Virus record (IMG/VR): IMGVR_UViG_3300029908_000831
Span: 1 to 30,010 of that record
DNA length: 30,010 nucleotides
Source of the DNA: a virus
Reading direction: 5' to 3' (one strand)
In this document: positions 1 through 9,700 of the stretch, piece after piece
Layout of the letters: each line of letters opens with the position of its first letter
How positions within the stretch are numbered: the first letter of the stretch is position 1
Made by a program: the position numbers and the translations under genes
Notes under the pieces: model-generated
Told to the model about the DNA's origin: nothing
Seen by the model: only the letters and a program-made list of their open reading frames with translations
The model's database searches: none

Positions 1-1
1 T

Positions 2-1057
2 GAGGTGAACGCCTGCATTGGTGCCAACGCAGATCAGGAGGAGCTTGTTGACCAGCCTGAAATGGTGAGGGGAGTAGTTCGCGTGAGCGGGCCATTCACC
101 GTTGAAGCTGTGCAGCCGCCGGAGATGTTCTTGGGAGCCGCAAAGATTATTACTGTGGGCGAGTTCGGCGGTGCTCCCGATGAGATGGAGACCTTCGAGA
201 TGCGCATGGTTGAAACCCGCGCTGACCAAGAGGCACAGAACCTGGATGCCTATCTGGATCAGATGATGCGCTATCTCAAGATGGACGGCGTTCTCTTCCC
301 AAATAACAAGGTCATGCAGTTCCATCGGCTGGAGTCGGTGATGGATGGCAGCGTCATCCACGCCGAGGGACGCTGGGCAAATGGCGATGTGGACAAAGAC
401 CCGGAAGGCAAGGCCAACGTGGGAGTTGTCTTTGGTCCCCAGTACGGACCAATTTCTGCGATGCAGGTCGAAGAAGCAATCCGGCAAGCAAACCGCCGCG
501 GATATGACCATCTCGTGCTGGCGGGCTTCAGCTTTGACGGCACGGCACAAGCGGTCATCGCAGAAGCAACTCATCCCAAGCTGAAAGTACATTCCGCGCA
601 CATCCGCCCGGACGTAAACCCGGCGATGGCCGGATTGTTGAAAGAGCAGCCGGGGAGCCAGTTATTCAGTGTCTTTGGCCAGCCTCGGACCAGGCTTGAC
701 GGCCCTAACGCCGAGGGCGAGTATACGGTGACGATGGAGGGCGTGGACATTTACAACCCAGTCGATAACACTGTGACGCCCACCAAGGCCGACAAGGTGG
801 CGGCTTGGTTTGTGGACGGTGACTACGATGGGCGCACGTTCTGCATTACCCAGGCATTCTTCCCCGACAAGAGCGCGTGGGAGAAACTGAGCAAGGCGCT
901 GGACGGCATTGTGGATGCCGAACGGTTCGAGGCGTTCAGCGGTACTGAGTCCCTGCCGTTCCCACCGGGGAAACACAAGTGTGTTGCTGTGAAGGTGATT
1001 GACCCACGCGGCAACGAAGTGATGCGGATTCACAAACTGGAGGATCGCCGTGGCTGA
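2..1057 (+). CDS. DNA methyltransferase of a restriction-modification system, C-terminal part (partial)
   Basis: The reading frame is open to the left edge, so this is the 3' end of a longer gene; the GTG at 5 is not a convincing start. About 350 residues are visible. The early segment with LVDQPE and GVVRVSGPF resembles the C-terminal half of large site-specific adenine methyltransferases that pair with type III-like restriction helicases. The catalytic motifs (SAM-binding FxGxG and the DPPY-type motif) would lie outside the window, so activity cannot be judged. The stop TGA at 1055-1057 lies inside the start of the next gene (8-base overlap), which shows an operon with the restriction subunit. 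Expected role: methylation of host DNA at the recognition site to protect it. The family call rests on sequence style plus context. Confidence 0.65.
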   Translation, partial: EVNACIGANADQEELVDQPEMVRGVVRVSGPFTVEAVQPPEMFLGAAKIITVGEFGGAPDEMETFEMRMVETRADQEAQNLDAYLDQMMRYLKMDGVLFPNNKVMQFHRLESVMDGSVIHAEGRWANGDVDKDPEGKANVGVVFGPQYGPISAMQVEEAIRQANRRGYDHLVLAGFSFDGTAQAVIAEATHPKLKVHSAHIRPDVNPAMAGLLKEQPGSQLFSVFGQPRTRLDGPNAEGEYTVTMEGVDIYNPVDNTVTPTKADKVAAWFVDGDYDGRTFCITQAFFPDKSAWEKLSKALDGIVDAERFEAFSGTESLPFPPGKHKCVAVKVIDPRGNEVMRIHKLEDRRG

Positions 1058-4000
1058 TAAAACCGGACAGCTTCCGATCCAGCCAGTGAAACGGCCCATT
1101 CTCTGCAGCCCCTACGAGATGCCGGATGCGCACTGGCTTTACAACACCAAGACGGGCGAGCCCAGGGAGAATCCGGGGCGGCGCGACGCCGGTTATTGGT
1201 ACAAGACGGATAAGGTGGGCGGCGCGCAGACAAAAATGTTCGTTGAGGAGGAACGCGACGACATTGAACTGGTGAACGCGCTCCGGAAAGACGTGAATCG
1301 CTGGCGGGACTCCAAGTATCGCGGCGCATCGAATGTCACGAAGGATCTGCTGAACCATTGGGCCAGCAAAGACCGTGGGCGCAGATTATTCTTCTGCCAG
1401 CGAGAGGCCGTCGAGACAATCATTTATCTGGCAGAAATTCGGATACCAGGGCGCACCAGCAGGACACAGTTCAAGGACTTCGCGGTCACGGACGAGGACA
1501 TTCAGCAGCTTCTCAAAGGGGAGCGCCCCGGCTTCTATCAGACTGCAACGGACTACTTCCCGACGCTGGTAGACCCGTCACCGGATGCAAGTATCCTGCC
1601 GCTGCAACGGCTGGGCTGCAAGATGGCGACTGGCTCTGGTAAGACGGTCGTGATGGCGATGCTGATCTCCTGGGCGTTTTGCAATCGCGGCATGAACCCC
1701 AACAGCAAGGAGTTTCCCAACGCCGTGCTGGTAGTGTGTCCGAACCTGACAGTCAAAGAGCGGTTGCAGGTTCTACGGCCAGAGGATGCAAAGAACTATT
1801 ACGCCGAGTTCGACATTGTCCCGGTAAAGTACCGGCCTCTGATGCAAAAGGGAAAGGTATTAGTAACAAACTGGCACCTCTTCAATCCGCAGTCCGAACA
1901 TGAGGAGGGCGGCAAGACATACGCCGTCGTGAACAAGGGACCCGACACACCGGAGACCTTCGCAAGGCACATCCTCGGAGACGATCTTTACAGGCGCATG
2001 CCGATTATGGTGTTGAACGACGAAGGGCACCACTGCTGGCGCCCATTGGCGAACGGCAATGGTGATGAGGCGCAGGCTGGCAACGGCGATGATCTTGAGG
2101 AAGAGGCGGAGGAAGCGAAGGTCTGGGCTGGCGGCTTGGACAAGCTGAATAACTCGAACCCGGAAGGTCCGAAGGCGCGGGGTATCGCGCTATGCGTTGA
2201 CCTGTCGGCCACGCCGTTTTACATCGGCGGCAGCGGCCACCCAGAGGGCCGTCCCTTCCCATGGCTAGTGAGCGACTTCGGCCTTGTGGATGCCATCGAG
2301 AGCGGGATCGTCAAGATTCCGCGTATGCCGGTAATGGACGTGACAGGGCTTCCCGATCCGAAGTATTTCAAGTTGTGGGAGACGATCAGGGGCAGCCTGC
2401 AACCGGCGGATTTCCTGCCAGGCAAGGCCCGTAGGCCAAAGCCTGCCGTGGTGTATCGGGAAGCCGAGGGTGCTTTGCAGCAGCTTGCGGGTCAGTGGAA
2501 GGAGCGCTTCGAGTACGTTGAGCGGGCCACACCCGGCCAGGAGCACGTGCCGCCGGTGATGATTGTCGTCTGCGACAACACGGATATTGCCGAGTTGGTC
2601 TATCAGAAGATCAGCGGCGAAACCCAAGTGGAGCTGGTCACTCAGGCCGACATCGAGGACGAAGACGAAGAAGAATCGCCAGTCAAGGGCAAGAAGAAGC
2701 CCAAAGTAAAGTGGATTACCAGCTACGGCCAGAGCGAGGTACTGCCGCATTTTGAAAACACGGAAAGCCGGAAGCACACCATCCGCATCGACACGAAACT
2801 ACTGGCCGAGGCCGAAAGCGGCGATCCCAAGAAAGGCAAGAAGGACTTTGCCGAGGAGTTACGCCAGGTTGTCGCCACGGTCGGTAAGCCCGGTCAGCCG
2901 GGTGAGCACGTCCGGTGCGTTGTGTCTGTCGGAATGTTGACCGAGGGCTGGGACGCGAACAACGTAACCCACATCCTCGGCATTCGCGCTTTCGGCAGCC
3001 AGCTACTTTGTGAGCAGGTTGTCGGGCGCGGACTGCGCCGCATGGACTATACGCCAACCAAGAACGAACAGGGAAAAGAGCTTCTAACGGAAGAGTACGT
3101 GGACGTATACGGCATTCCTTTCTCGGTGATCCCGTTCAAAGGAAGGCCCGTATCAGCCAGTGCAACAGAGGACAAGCCCAAACAGCACGTGATGGCCCTG
3201 CCGGAGCGCAAGGCTATGGAACTCCAGTTTCCGGTTGTTGAAGGGTATGCGTTTGCACTACGGAAGAATTTGATTAAGTGCGACGTGGCCTCCATGGAGG
3301 AGTTGGTTGTTGAGCCGCACCGGGAGCCAACTGCTACGTTTCTGACCGCCACCGTCGGGTACAAAGAGGGTCACGCGGCTTCTGGCTCGCTAGTGTTGCC
3401 GCTGATCGAGCAGGACCGGCATACGTACTACGAGCAGAACCACATCGAAACGATCAAGTTCAACCTTGCCAGGATCATCGTTGAGTTGCTCTCGGACGCC
3501 TCGCACCAGGGCAGCGACAGGAAGGCTCGCGTCTTCCGGTTGCAGTCCAAGCATCAGCTTTTCCCGCAGGTGTTCTCGGTCGTCGATGAATATGTTCGGA
3601 CCAAGGTCAATTTCCAGAACGAAAATCCGTCCGAGCTTGGCTTGGGAATCTATGTGCAACGGATCATCGAGCGCCTACTGGCGCGGATAGAACCGGACGA
3701 CGAAAGCGGCGAGATGCCGTTGATGCCCGTTCTCAACCGTTACAAGTCAATCGGATCGACTGCGGATGTCGAATTCAAGACGACGAAGCCGTGCTTCGCT
3801 ACGGCAATGAGCCATATCAACCAGGTTGTCGCGGATACTCAGCGGTGGGAACAGAGCGCCGCTTTTCGTCTTGAAATGGCCTCCAAACACGGAATCGTCT
3901 TGTTTTACGCAAAGAACGACCACCTCGATTTGCTGATTCCCTACGAGTACTTCGGGGTCGAGCATAACTATATCCCCGACTATCTCGTAAGGATGGCGAA

Positions 4001-4193
4001 CGGCGTGACCCTGCTTCTGGAGATAAAGGGCCAGGAAGACAATCAGGACAATGCGAAGCACGACTCAGCGCGACGCTGGATTTCTGCCGTCAACAACTGG
4101 GGCAAGCTCGGCACTTGGGACCTCCACGTTTGCCGCAATCCGCAGATGCTGGAGAGAGAGCTACAGTACGTCCTCAGTGGCCGCGCGAAATAG
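1050..4193 (+). CDS. Type III-like restriction endonuclease subunit (DEAD/DEAH helicase plus PD-(D/E)xK nuclease)
   Basis: This 1047-residue protein starts at a GTG overlapping the methyltransferase stop. It shows superfamily 2 helicase motifs in order: Q117 in FFCQREA, Walker A ATGSGKT at 193-199, a DEAH-box variant NDEGHH at 323-328, motif III SATPF at 386-390, EGWD at 632-635 and the arginine-finger motif QVVGRGLRR at 656-664. Near the C terminus IPD977YL followed by LLE991IK993G is a PD-(D/E)xK nuclease core. ATP-driven translocation combined with DNA cleavage is the established role of this Res-type family. The sequence closely matches the style of BPTD_3080-like restriction proteins (from memory, not checked by search). 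All motifs look intact. A Lys/Glu-rich low-complexity linker lies near residues 530-555. The paired methyltransferase lies directly upstream, so the two form one defence operon. Confidence 0.88.
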   Translation: MADKTGQLPIQPVKRPILCSPYEMPDAHWLYNTKTGEPRENPGRRDAGYWYKTDKVGGAQTKMFVEEERDDIELVNALRKDVNRWRDSKYRGASNVTKDLLNHWASKDRGRRLFFCQREAVETIIYLAEIRIPGRTSRTQFKDFAVTDEDIQQLLKGERPGFYQTATDYFPTLVDPSPDASILPLQRLGCKMATGSGKTVVMAMLISWAFCNRGMNPNSKEFPNAVLVVCPNLTVKERLQVLRPEDAKNYYAEFDIVPVKYRPLMQKGKVLVTNWHLFNPQSEHEEGGKTYAVVNKGPDTPETFARHILGDDLYRRMPIMVLNDEGHHCWRPLANGNGDEAQAGNGDDLEEEAEEAKVWAGGLDKLNNSNPEGPKARGIALCVDLSATPFYIGGSGHPEGRPFPWLVSDFGLVDAIESGIVKIPRMPVMDVTGLPDPKYFKLWETIRGSLQPADFLPGKARRPKPAVVYREAEGALQQLAGQWKERFEYVERATPGQEHVPPVMIVVCDNTDIAELVYQKISGETQVELVTQADIEDEDEEESPVKGKKKPKVKWITSYGQSEVLPHFENTESRKHTIRIDTKLLAEAESGDPKKGKKDFAEELRQVVATVGKPGQPGEHVRCVVSVGMLTEGWDANNVTHILGIRAFGSQLLCEQVVGRGLRRMDYTPTKNEQGKELLTEEYVDVYGIPFSVIPFKGRPVSASATEDKPKQHVMALPERKAMELQFPVVEGYAFALRKNLIKCDVASMEELVVEPHREPTATFLTATVGYKEGHAASGSLVLPLIEQDRHTYYEQNHIETIKFNLARIIVELLSDASHQGSDRKARVFRLQSKHQLFPQVFSVVDEYVRTKVNFQNENPSELGLGIYVQRIIERLLARIEPDDESGEMPLMPVLNRYKSIGSTADVEFKTTKPCFATAMSHINQVVADTQRWEQSAAFRLEMASKHGIVLFYAKNDHLDLLIPYEYFGVEHNYIPDYLVRMANGVTLLLEIKGQEDNQDNAKHDSARRWISAVNNWGKLGTWDLHVCRNPQMLERELQYVLSGRAK

Positions 4194-4232
4194 CATCTGC
4201 ATCCAGAGAAACAACGAAAAGGAGAGTAGTTC

Positions 4233-4481
4233 ATGGCAATTTCAGAAATCTTGGCAACAATCGACAGCGAAATCGCAAAACTCCAGCAGGTGAAAGTCCT
4301 GCTTGGTGGTGGCGCTTCACCAGTAGCAAGGAAGGTCGGCAGACCAAAGAGGGTTGTGGCGGCTGTCTCACCTGTAGAGCAACCCGCCAAAAAGAAACGG
4401 AGTCTCAGTCTGGCGGCAAGGAAACGTATCGCCACCTCTCAAAAAGCAAGGTGGGCAGCAAAGAAGGCGGCAGCAAAATAG
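4233..4481 (+). CDS. Small basic protein with C-terminal KARW-type motif
   Basis: This 82-residue protein is preceded by a good ribosome binding site (AAAGGAGAG at about 4218-4226). The first 25 residues look like an amphipathic helix (SEILATIDSEIAKLQQVKVL). The rest is rich in Lys, Arg and Ala and ends with a segment of the type SLAARKRIATSQKARWAAKK. Small proteins with this ending are, from general knowledge, frequent in Acidobacteriota; their function is unknown, and a nucleoid or DNA-binding role is only a guess from the charge. It lies 39 bases after the restriction gene and directly before a strong terminator, so it is the last gene of the restriction-modification operon. It could be an accessory or regulator of that operon, or an unrelated passenger. 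Confidence 0.75.
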   Translation: MAISEILATIDSEIAKLQQVKVLLGGGASPVARKVGRPKRVVAAVSPVEQPAKKKRSLSLAARKRIATSQKARWAAKKAAAK

Positions 4482-4493
4482 CTTCACAATAAC

Positions 4494-4530
4494 AAAAGGC
4501 CGTCACCCCATTTTTGAGTGACGGCCTTTT
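4494..4530 (+). terminator. Rho-independent terminator, probably bidirectional
   Basis: A perfect 13-base inverted repeat (AAAAGGCCGTCAC / GTGACGGCCTTTT) encloses an 11-base loop. The stem ends in a T-run on the plus strand and, because of the A-run on the other arm, also on the minus strand. It closes the restriction-modification operon, 12 bases after the stop of the small basic gene, and isolates it from the WG-repeat gene. Confidence 0.93.
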
Positions 4531-4645
4531 GAGCTAATAGCCCTTGCTTGCGGAGAACACGGCGAAAAACGATGTGATAACCGTCACATTCATATCCGGA
4601 CATAAGCGGTTACAATCCGATCCGTATTGCAAAGGGATCGTATTT

Positions 4646-6166
4646 ATGGGTATTCGGAAAATGTTTATAATTGCAAGTAAAGTATTCTGTGCCATTACTG
4701 TTATTCTCTTAATACTCATTATCCAACGGAGCATCATGACCCTGCATATCATTGGAATGATTGCAAATCGGGCACCAGGATTTGATCAATATTTCAGCCT
4801 TATGAACGAGGCGCAGTTCGAGATTCATGAAAGTGCACACTTCCGAAACGGACTCGCACCGGTTCGGATTCATGACAAATATGGATATATTGATAAAACA
4901 GGTCGAGTAATCATCCCTCCTCAATTTCTTGAAGCGGGTAACTTCTCCGATGGAGTTGCATGGGTTTCCTTTGGTAGTATTCAGCGGAACGGCGGTGCTA
5001 ACCTAGGAATTATTGATACAATGGGACATTTAACTCCAACGCCTCAAATAACGACTAATTCATACTTTCTTCTACCTAAACCATTTTCTGAGGGTTTTGC
5101 AGCTTTTACACAGTATAACGAGATGCAAGGCGGTAAAATCCATGACAATGACGCATTGATTGGGTATGTCAATAAGTACGGTACAGTCATTCTTCAACCG
5201 AGTTTTATTAGCGGATGCCCTTTTTCTAGTGGTCTTACGAGTGTAGTATTTGCTGGGAGTCGGGAACAAGCATTAATAGATATAACACTTTTTACACGCA
5301 TTACGTCTGATTATGGATTTTTTGGTTGCTTCTCAGAGGGGTTGCAAGGTGTTGTGCACACAGAAAACGGCAATATGAAAACAGGGTATATAGATCGTCA
5401 TGGTGAGATAATTATACCTTTAAGCGAATCAATTACATATCGAGGAGATTTCTCGGAAGGCCTTGCACCAGCTACAGTCAACGGAGAATGTACATATACA
5501 GATATAAAAGGTGTAATCAGGATACCGCCATTCAAATGCGAATCAAATTACCCTTTCAAAGAAGGTGCTGCCATGATAGAACTTGATAACGGTTTGTTAG
5601 GCTACATCAACAAAATTGGTAATTGGATAATACCTGCTCAGTATGAGAAGGCAGGGGATTTCTCCGAAGGACTGGCACTCGTTGAACGTGGAGGTAAGCA
5701 GGAGTTTATCGATGAGACTGGGAAAACTATTTTAACAACATCAATGATTTCATTGAAAGGACCAGGTATAGATCTAAAACCAGTTGAACATACCACTTCT
5801 CAGACTGTCTCAAACCAGATAAAACAGTTGGATTTGCCGGCTCTCAGTTTCATGATCGGCCAAGATCCTGTTAGTGTAATGGAAAATCCTAACCTTAAGT
5901 TGCGCTTTGAGAAAATATTAGGCCCGTCGTTACCTGATTTCGAAGCTCGATTAGAAATAAGTAGCAATACTGAGAAGAACGGTGATTTGATTGTAGGAAC
6001 AGGACTTATGCCGCACCGCGGAGAATTTGATGACGCTGCGTACGCCATCAATATTCAAACTGGTACTGTATGTGCAGTTATGAGAGTAAATCAGGAAGTG
6101 AAAGTTTTTGGAGTGAACGCGGTTACAGAACTTCCAAAACCACTCACTGACTGGCTTGAACAGTGA
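4646..6166 (+). CDS. WG-repeat protein with N-terminal membrane segment and possible Ivy-like C-terminal domain
   Basis: The ATG at 4646 is preferred over an upstream TTG at 4544, because AAAGGGA lies about 8 bases before it and a hydrophobic segment follows at once. The product has 506 residues. Residues about 7-27 form a membrane anchor or uncleaved signal. Then come about six WG-type repeats of the form GYIDKTGRVIIPPQF...FSDGVAWV, seen for example at GYVNKYG, GYIDRHG, GYINKIG and EFIDETG. The last ~105 residues (from IGQDPVSV) differ: LRFEKILG, GLMPHRGEFDDAAYAIN and LPKPLTDWLEQ recall a widespread domain distantly similar to the lysozyme inhibitor Ivy (PH loop), but without its cysteines. 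That link is tentative. The gene is clearly AT-rich (one hand-counted 60-base line has 22 G/C) beside the GC-rich restriction genes (37 of 60), which suggests separate acquisition. Function unknown. Confidence 0.82.
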   Translation: MGIRKMFIIASKVFCAITVILLILIIQRSIMTLHIIGMIANRAPGFDQYFSLMNEAQFEIHESAHFRNGLAPVRIHDKYGYIDKTGRVIIPPQFLEAGNFSDGVAWVSFGSIQRNGGANLGIIDTMGHLTPTPQITTNSYFLLPKPFSEGFAAFTQYNEMQGGKIHDNDALIGYVNKYGTVILQPSFISGCPFSSGLTSVVFAGSREQALIDITLFTRITSDYGFFGCFSEGLQGVVHTENGNMKTGYIDRHGEIIIPLSESITYRGDFSEGLAPATVNGECTYTDIKGVIRIPPFKCESNYPFKEGAAMIELDNGLLGYINKIGNWIIPAQYEKAGDFSEGLALVERGGKQEFIDETGKTILTTSMISLKGPGIDLKPVEHTTSQTVSNQIKQLDLPALSFMIGQDPVSVMENPNLKLRFEKILGPSLPDFEARLEISSNTEKNGDLIVGTGLMPHRGEFDDAAYAINIQTGTVCAVMRVNQEVKVFGVNAVTELPKPLTDWLEQ

Positions 6167-6213
6167 TCGAAATGCTGTTTATAGTAAGAGTTATATGATT
6201 GATCTCCCACACA

Positions 6214-6360
6214 CTATGATATCGGGGGTCTAGTCTCCAGTTTGGAGGTTCGTTCAGAGAGTTCTTGACGACATTCTTTAAGATTGGCGGCTAGTTCATC
6301 CTGCTTATCACTGATTCGATTGAGTGCGTCTGTTATGAGATTTACTGCTTGGTCTTCCAT
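6214..6360 (-). CDS. Small coiled-coil-like phage protein (48 aa)
   Basis: This gene reads from an ATG at 6360 to a TAG at 6214-6216 and gives 48 residues (begins MEDQAVNLITDALNRIS, ends LETRPPIS). It is preceded on the minus strand by AAAGAAAGGGA about 6 bases before the ATG, a good ribosome binding site. The sequence is rich in Glu, Gln, Lys and Leu with heptad-like spacing and is probably one amphipathic or coiled-coil helix. It is the last gene of the phage transcript, 18 bases after the 111-residue unknown gene. Short helical proteins of this kind often sit next to holin or lysis genes, but no holin can be shown here. Function unknown. Confidence 0.6.
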   Translation of the reverse strand: MEDQAVNLITDALNRISDKQDELAANLKECRQELSERTSKLETRPPIS

Positions 6361-6378
6361 GCCGTTCCCTTTCTTTAA

Positions 6379-6714
6379 CTACGTCGCTATGCCATAGTTT
6401 GGCTCAACCTCAGCCAGCGTTGCTATCAGTGCCCCCATTGACATTCCGGCTGTCGCTCCCTGACCGGCATACGCAGCTATGATTGCCGAGTTCACCGGAG
6501 TTGGGTCATACAGCAGAGGGCAGACAACTATTCGCGGGTCTTCCTTTGCTGCCGCTATCTGATGCGTGCTGCACAGAACTTGGCAAAGGGCAGAGCCACC
6601 CTCTGCGGGGAATTCTGGGCAGTGCCACCCGTTACCATAAGCAGCAGCTACAGGTGCCATCATTCCTATTTGCTCATCATGAACAAACTGCGAAAACATC
6701 CAACGCGATTGCAT
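6379..6714 (-). CDS. Phage protein of unknown function downstream of the tail tip gene
   Basis: This gene encodes 111 residues. The ATG at 6714 follows the tail tip stop codon by a single base (TAA T... ATG region at 6712-6718), with GGTGAG just upstream, so translation is probably coupled to the tail tip gene. The N-terminal half has four cysteines and a histidine (HCPEF, ALCQVLCSTH, VVCPLL), which suggests disulfides or a metal site. Residues about 74-98 are Ala/Gly-rich and moderately hydrophobic (NSAIIAAYAGQGATAGM), which could be a membrane segment. I do not recognise the family. Its place at the end of the tail module would fit a host-interaction, tail or lysis-associated role, but nothing in the sequence proves one. 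Confidence 0.7.
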   Translation of the reverse strand: MQSRWMFSQFVHDEQIGMMAPVAAAYGNGWHCPEFPAEGGSALCQVLCSTHQIAAAKEDPRIVVCPLLYDPTPVNSAIIAAYAGQGATAGMSMGALIATLAEVEPNYGIAT

Positions 6715-6715
6715 A

Positions 6716-9700
6716 TTAGCTCACCATCATCATGTTGTGTATCAGTAAGTCGCCAATGTAGTAGTTGTGGTCATTGTCAGCACCAGCCTCAACAGTAAGC
6801 AAAACCTTAGTGCCCTTATCCCCATTAAACGTAGCTCCCGGAACCATAAAAGCTGGCATCCACTGACTGTTGTAGTAGACAGATTCACACGGGCTATTCT
6901 TGTGCCCGTCAATGACACGCCACGCATGACAAGTCTCCTTGCGTATGTGGATGACCCGTCTGTATACATCCTCGCCAGTTGAGAATGAGTGACCGAGGAT
7001 GTAGTCGCCCACAACCGCATCATCAGCGGCTATCTTGCCCTTACCCTGCACACACACCAGCTCTTGAGATTCTGGACAACCGCCTCCGCCACCACCACCA
7101 CCAGTACCACCACCGGATGCTGAGGTGGTAATCGTGACTGCTCCGAGTGAGATACATCCATCAGCGGCTGCTTGCAACGCCATCGTTGCATTGGCAACAG
7201 TTGGTGGCGGGTTGCTGTTTGCCGCCATCAGATTGCCCGATGCAACTGGAATATACGGGTATAAGCAGTATGTGGTGGATGAGGTCAACCCTGTATAACT
7301 CAACGATGATGCATTAACCGTCTGTGTACTCCCATCGGCACGCAACAGCGATTGTGCGCTCACTGCCATACCTACTGTAGAGGGCGAACATGAGGTCGTG
7401 TATACCACATTTTGGTTAGGGATGATGCTACCCTGCCCGTTGAGCAGGGTACTCGTACCGTTGCCAACCAGTGCGCCTTGCTCAATAAGTCCGGTTGATG
7501 CGGACACGGTGCCGGGATTAAGGCCGGGAACGGTGAAGGCTACTGCCGTCAATGTTGATAAATCCTGAGCGCAATTGCCAGCCCAATTCACACTTTGAAA
7601 CTTGAAATAGAGAGTCTGACCCGCCCAAGTGGGGTCATACGTGTATTTCAGCACAGCGGAGTCCAGCCGCATGAACAGAGCACCCATCGCGTGAGCACCA
7701 ATGGTGGAACCCATTTGTCCACGACGGAGATACCCGCTCATCGTGAAGGTGTTATTGCCGGTCAGGGCACACGTCGAGTAGCTGATGATTTCTCCATCAA
7801 CAAAGCACATCGTATTATTCGAGTTGGCATCCAGTTCGGTCGCGGACTCCAGCGGGGCGCTGTTGTCAATCAATTCAATAACCAGATTCTGTACTGTGTC
7901 AGGGTCTGGTCCTGTCACCATGGCGGCTGCAAGTGTCCCAAGCCGAGCGGGTGTGCTAATAGTGCCGACCTGCAAGTATTTTGTGCCATCCTGCGAAACC
8001 CATACGTTGCAGGAACCCCAATCGCGCGATTGTCCTGCCGCACCAATCCAGATTTGGTTGCCTTGATACTGGGTCAATCTGCTTGTGGCCTCAAACATCA
8101 CGACTTCGGAGTTGCCGGGTTGTGAGTAGGAATTAAGTAGGGCTGTCCCGGTCGAGATTTCTTTGTTGTAAATCGAAGGCTGATGTACGCCCCAAAGGTA
8201 ATCCTCACACGCGATCTCAAGCCCGTCCTTGGGGTCATCGACAACCTTGGTAATCCGCACCGGCAAAGTTATGATGCCTAGACTGATATTGTTTGAATTC
8301 ACAGCCCACAAAGAAGATGTGGTGATGTTGATAATATCCATCGGCTCAAGGTAGGAGTAATTGTAGGGCACCGAAAACGTGTAAGTGTTCCGAATGTTAA
8401 CCGACCGCTTGACGCGCATCGAGGCTGCAAACGTTGCGGTTGGCAGTGTGGTGATAAAGTCCCAGTCTTGCGGGTCTTCAAGCCTCAGCCCATACCTGTT
8501 AATGGCACCCTGGTCAGATTCTTGCACGATCTCATCTGCATATTGATTCGAGCGATTCTTGAACTGGACCTGTACTTTGTTATTGGCATCCTGCCATGCA
8601 CTACGCTCAATCTTTACCGGGTCTTCACCGTCCTTGGCGATGAAGCAAGTGTCATCAAGAGAAACAATAGACTCCGTGGGAGCAATCCATGTGCAGCCGT
8701 TCCCCGCTGCGCTCGTATCACCGTAGGGGACGAGCTTCATCATCCCCTCAGACATAAAGGCGGCACACATACCAGCCTCAAGCCACTTGCTCATGGTGGA
8801 TGCGGCAGAGTCTTGACTGTCAATGACCGGGGAGATGAAATAGTTCTGAGCAGCGAACCAATTCCATGCCGTGCTATTTGCTGACTGAGTGCCCGCAGTT
8901 GCCGGTGCTCCCCATGTGCCGGATGCGCCGTTATCAATAGTGGAGACGGGGAACGGGACTTGCCCACTTCCTAATCCCCACATGGGGTTGGTTAGCACCG
9001 CCTGGATACAAGTGACGGGGTTACAATCCACAATCCCCCCACCGTAGGAGTAGCCGCCGGTTAAGACTTCAAATACGTTGTCTTGAATCTCTGCGTCTGT
9101 ACCTAAACTCATCGGGGCAAACAACAGATACGCTATACCCGTGTAACCCATTGCCTCGCCGGAGTATAGATATTCGGCGGCTGACTGACCTTGTGTTCCT
9201 TCAAATAGCTCAAAATTCAGCGTCGTGGGGGCTGGGGAGGCAACAGCATTAAGATTCTGGTACGACCAGGTGATGAGGACTTCATTGCCAATGTCACCGG
9301 AGGCAAACTGGTATTCTGGCGCTGACGAGTTGTTTGAGGTGAAGCTATAGGTTCCTGCAAGAGTTGGAGTGCCACTGACAGCAGTCAGTGCCTTACCATC
9401 AAGGCTGTTGCCGTTGTTGTAATATGCGACACCGAAGTCAATCTGTGGTCCGTTGTTGCCACCGGGATAAATGGCATGAGAACTGGTAATGAGATCAGTC
9501 TCCTGAGCCATGAATTGCGTAAGCTGGTATTGGTAGGAGACCTCAAGGGTTTTCCCGATATTGGAGGCGGCGAAGTGGTAGGTATTGCCGACCGACGCGG
9601 CTGATGCGGTTGCAGTCTGAGCGACACCAGCGGCGTTATTGACCGTGATGCTCGTCGCTGTAGACGCAGAGCAGGTAAACGATCCGTTGTTTGCTGCATT

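Noticed and set aside
6167-6213. Attachment site, tRNA or terminator between the WG-repeat gene and the phage genes
   Set aside because: I found no tRNA fold, no terminator stem and no direct repeat within the window to support an attachment site.
6716-7078. A splicing intein in the tail tip gene
   Set aside because: The HN pair is followed by Met rather than Cys, Ser or Thr, there is no C-terminal extein and no homing endonuclease; a Hint domain with cleavage only is more likely.
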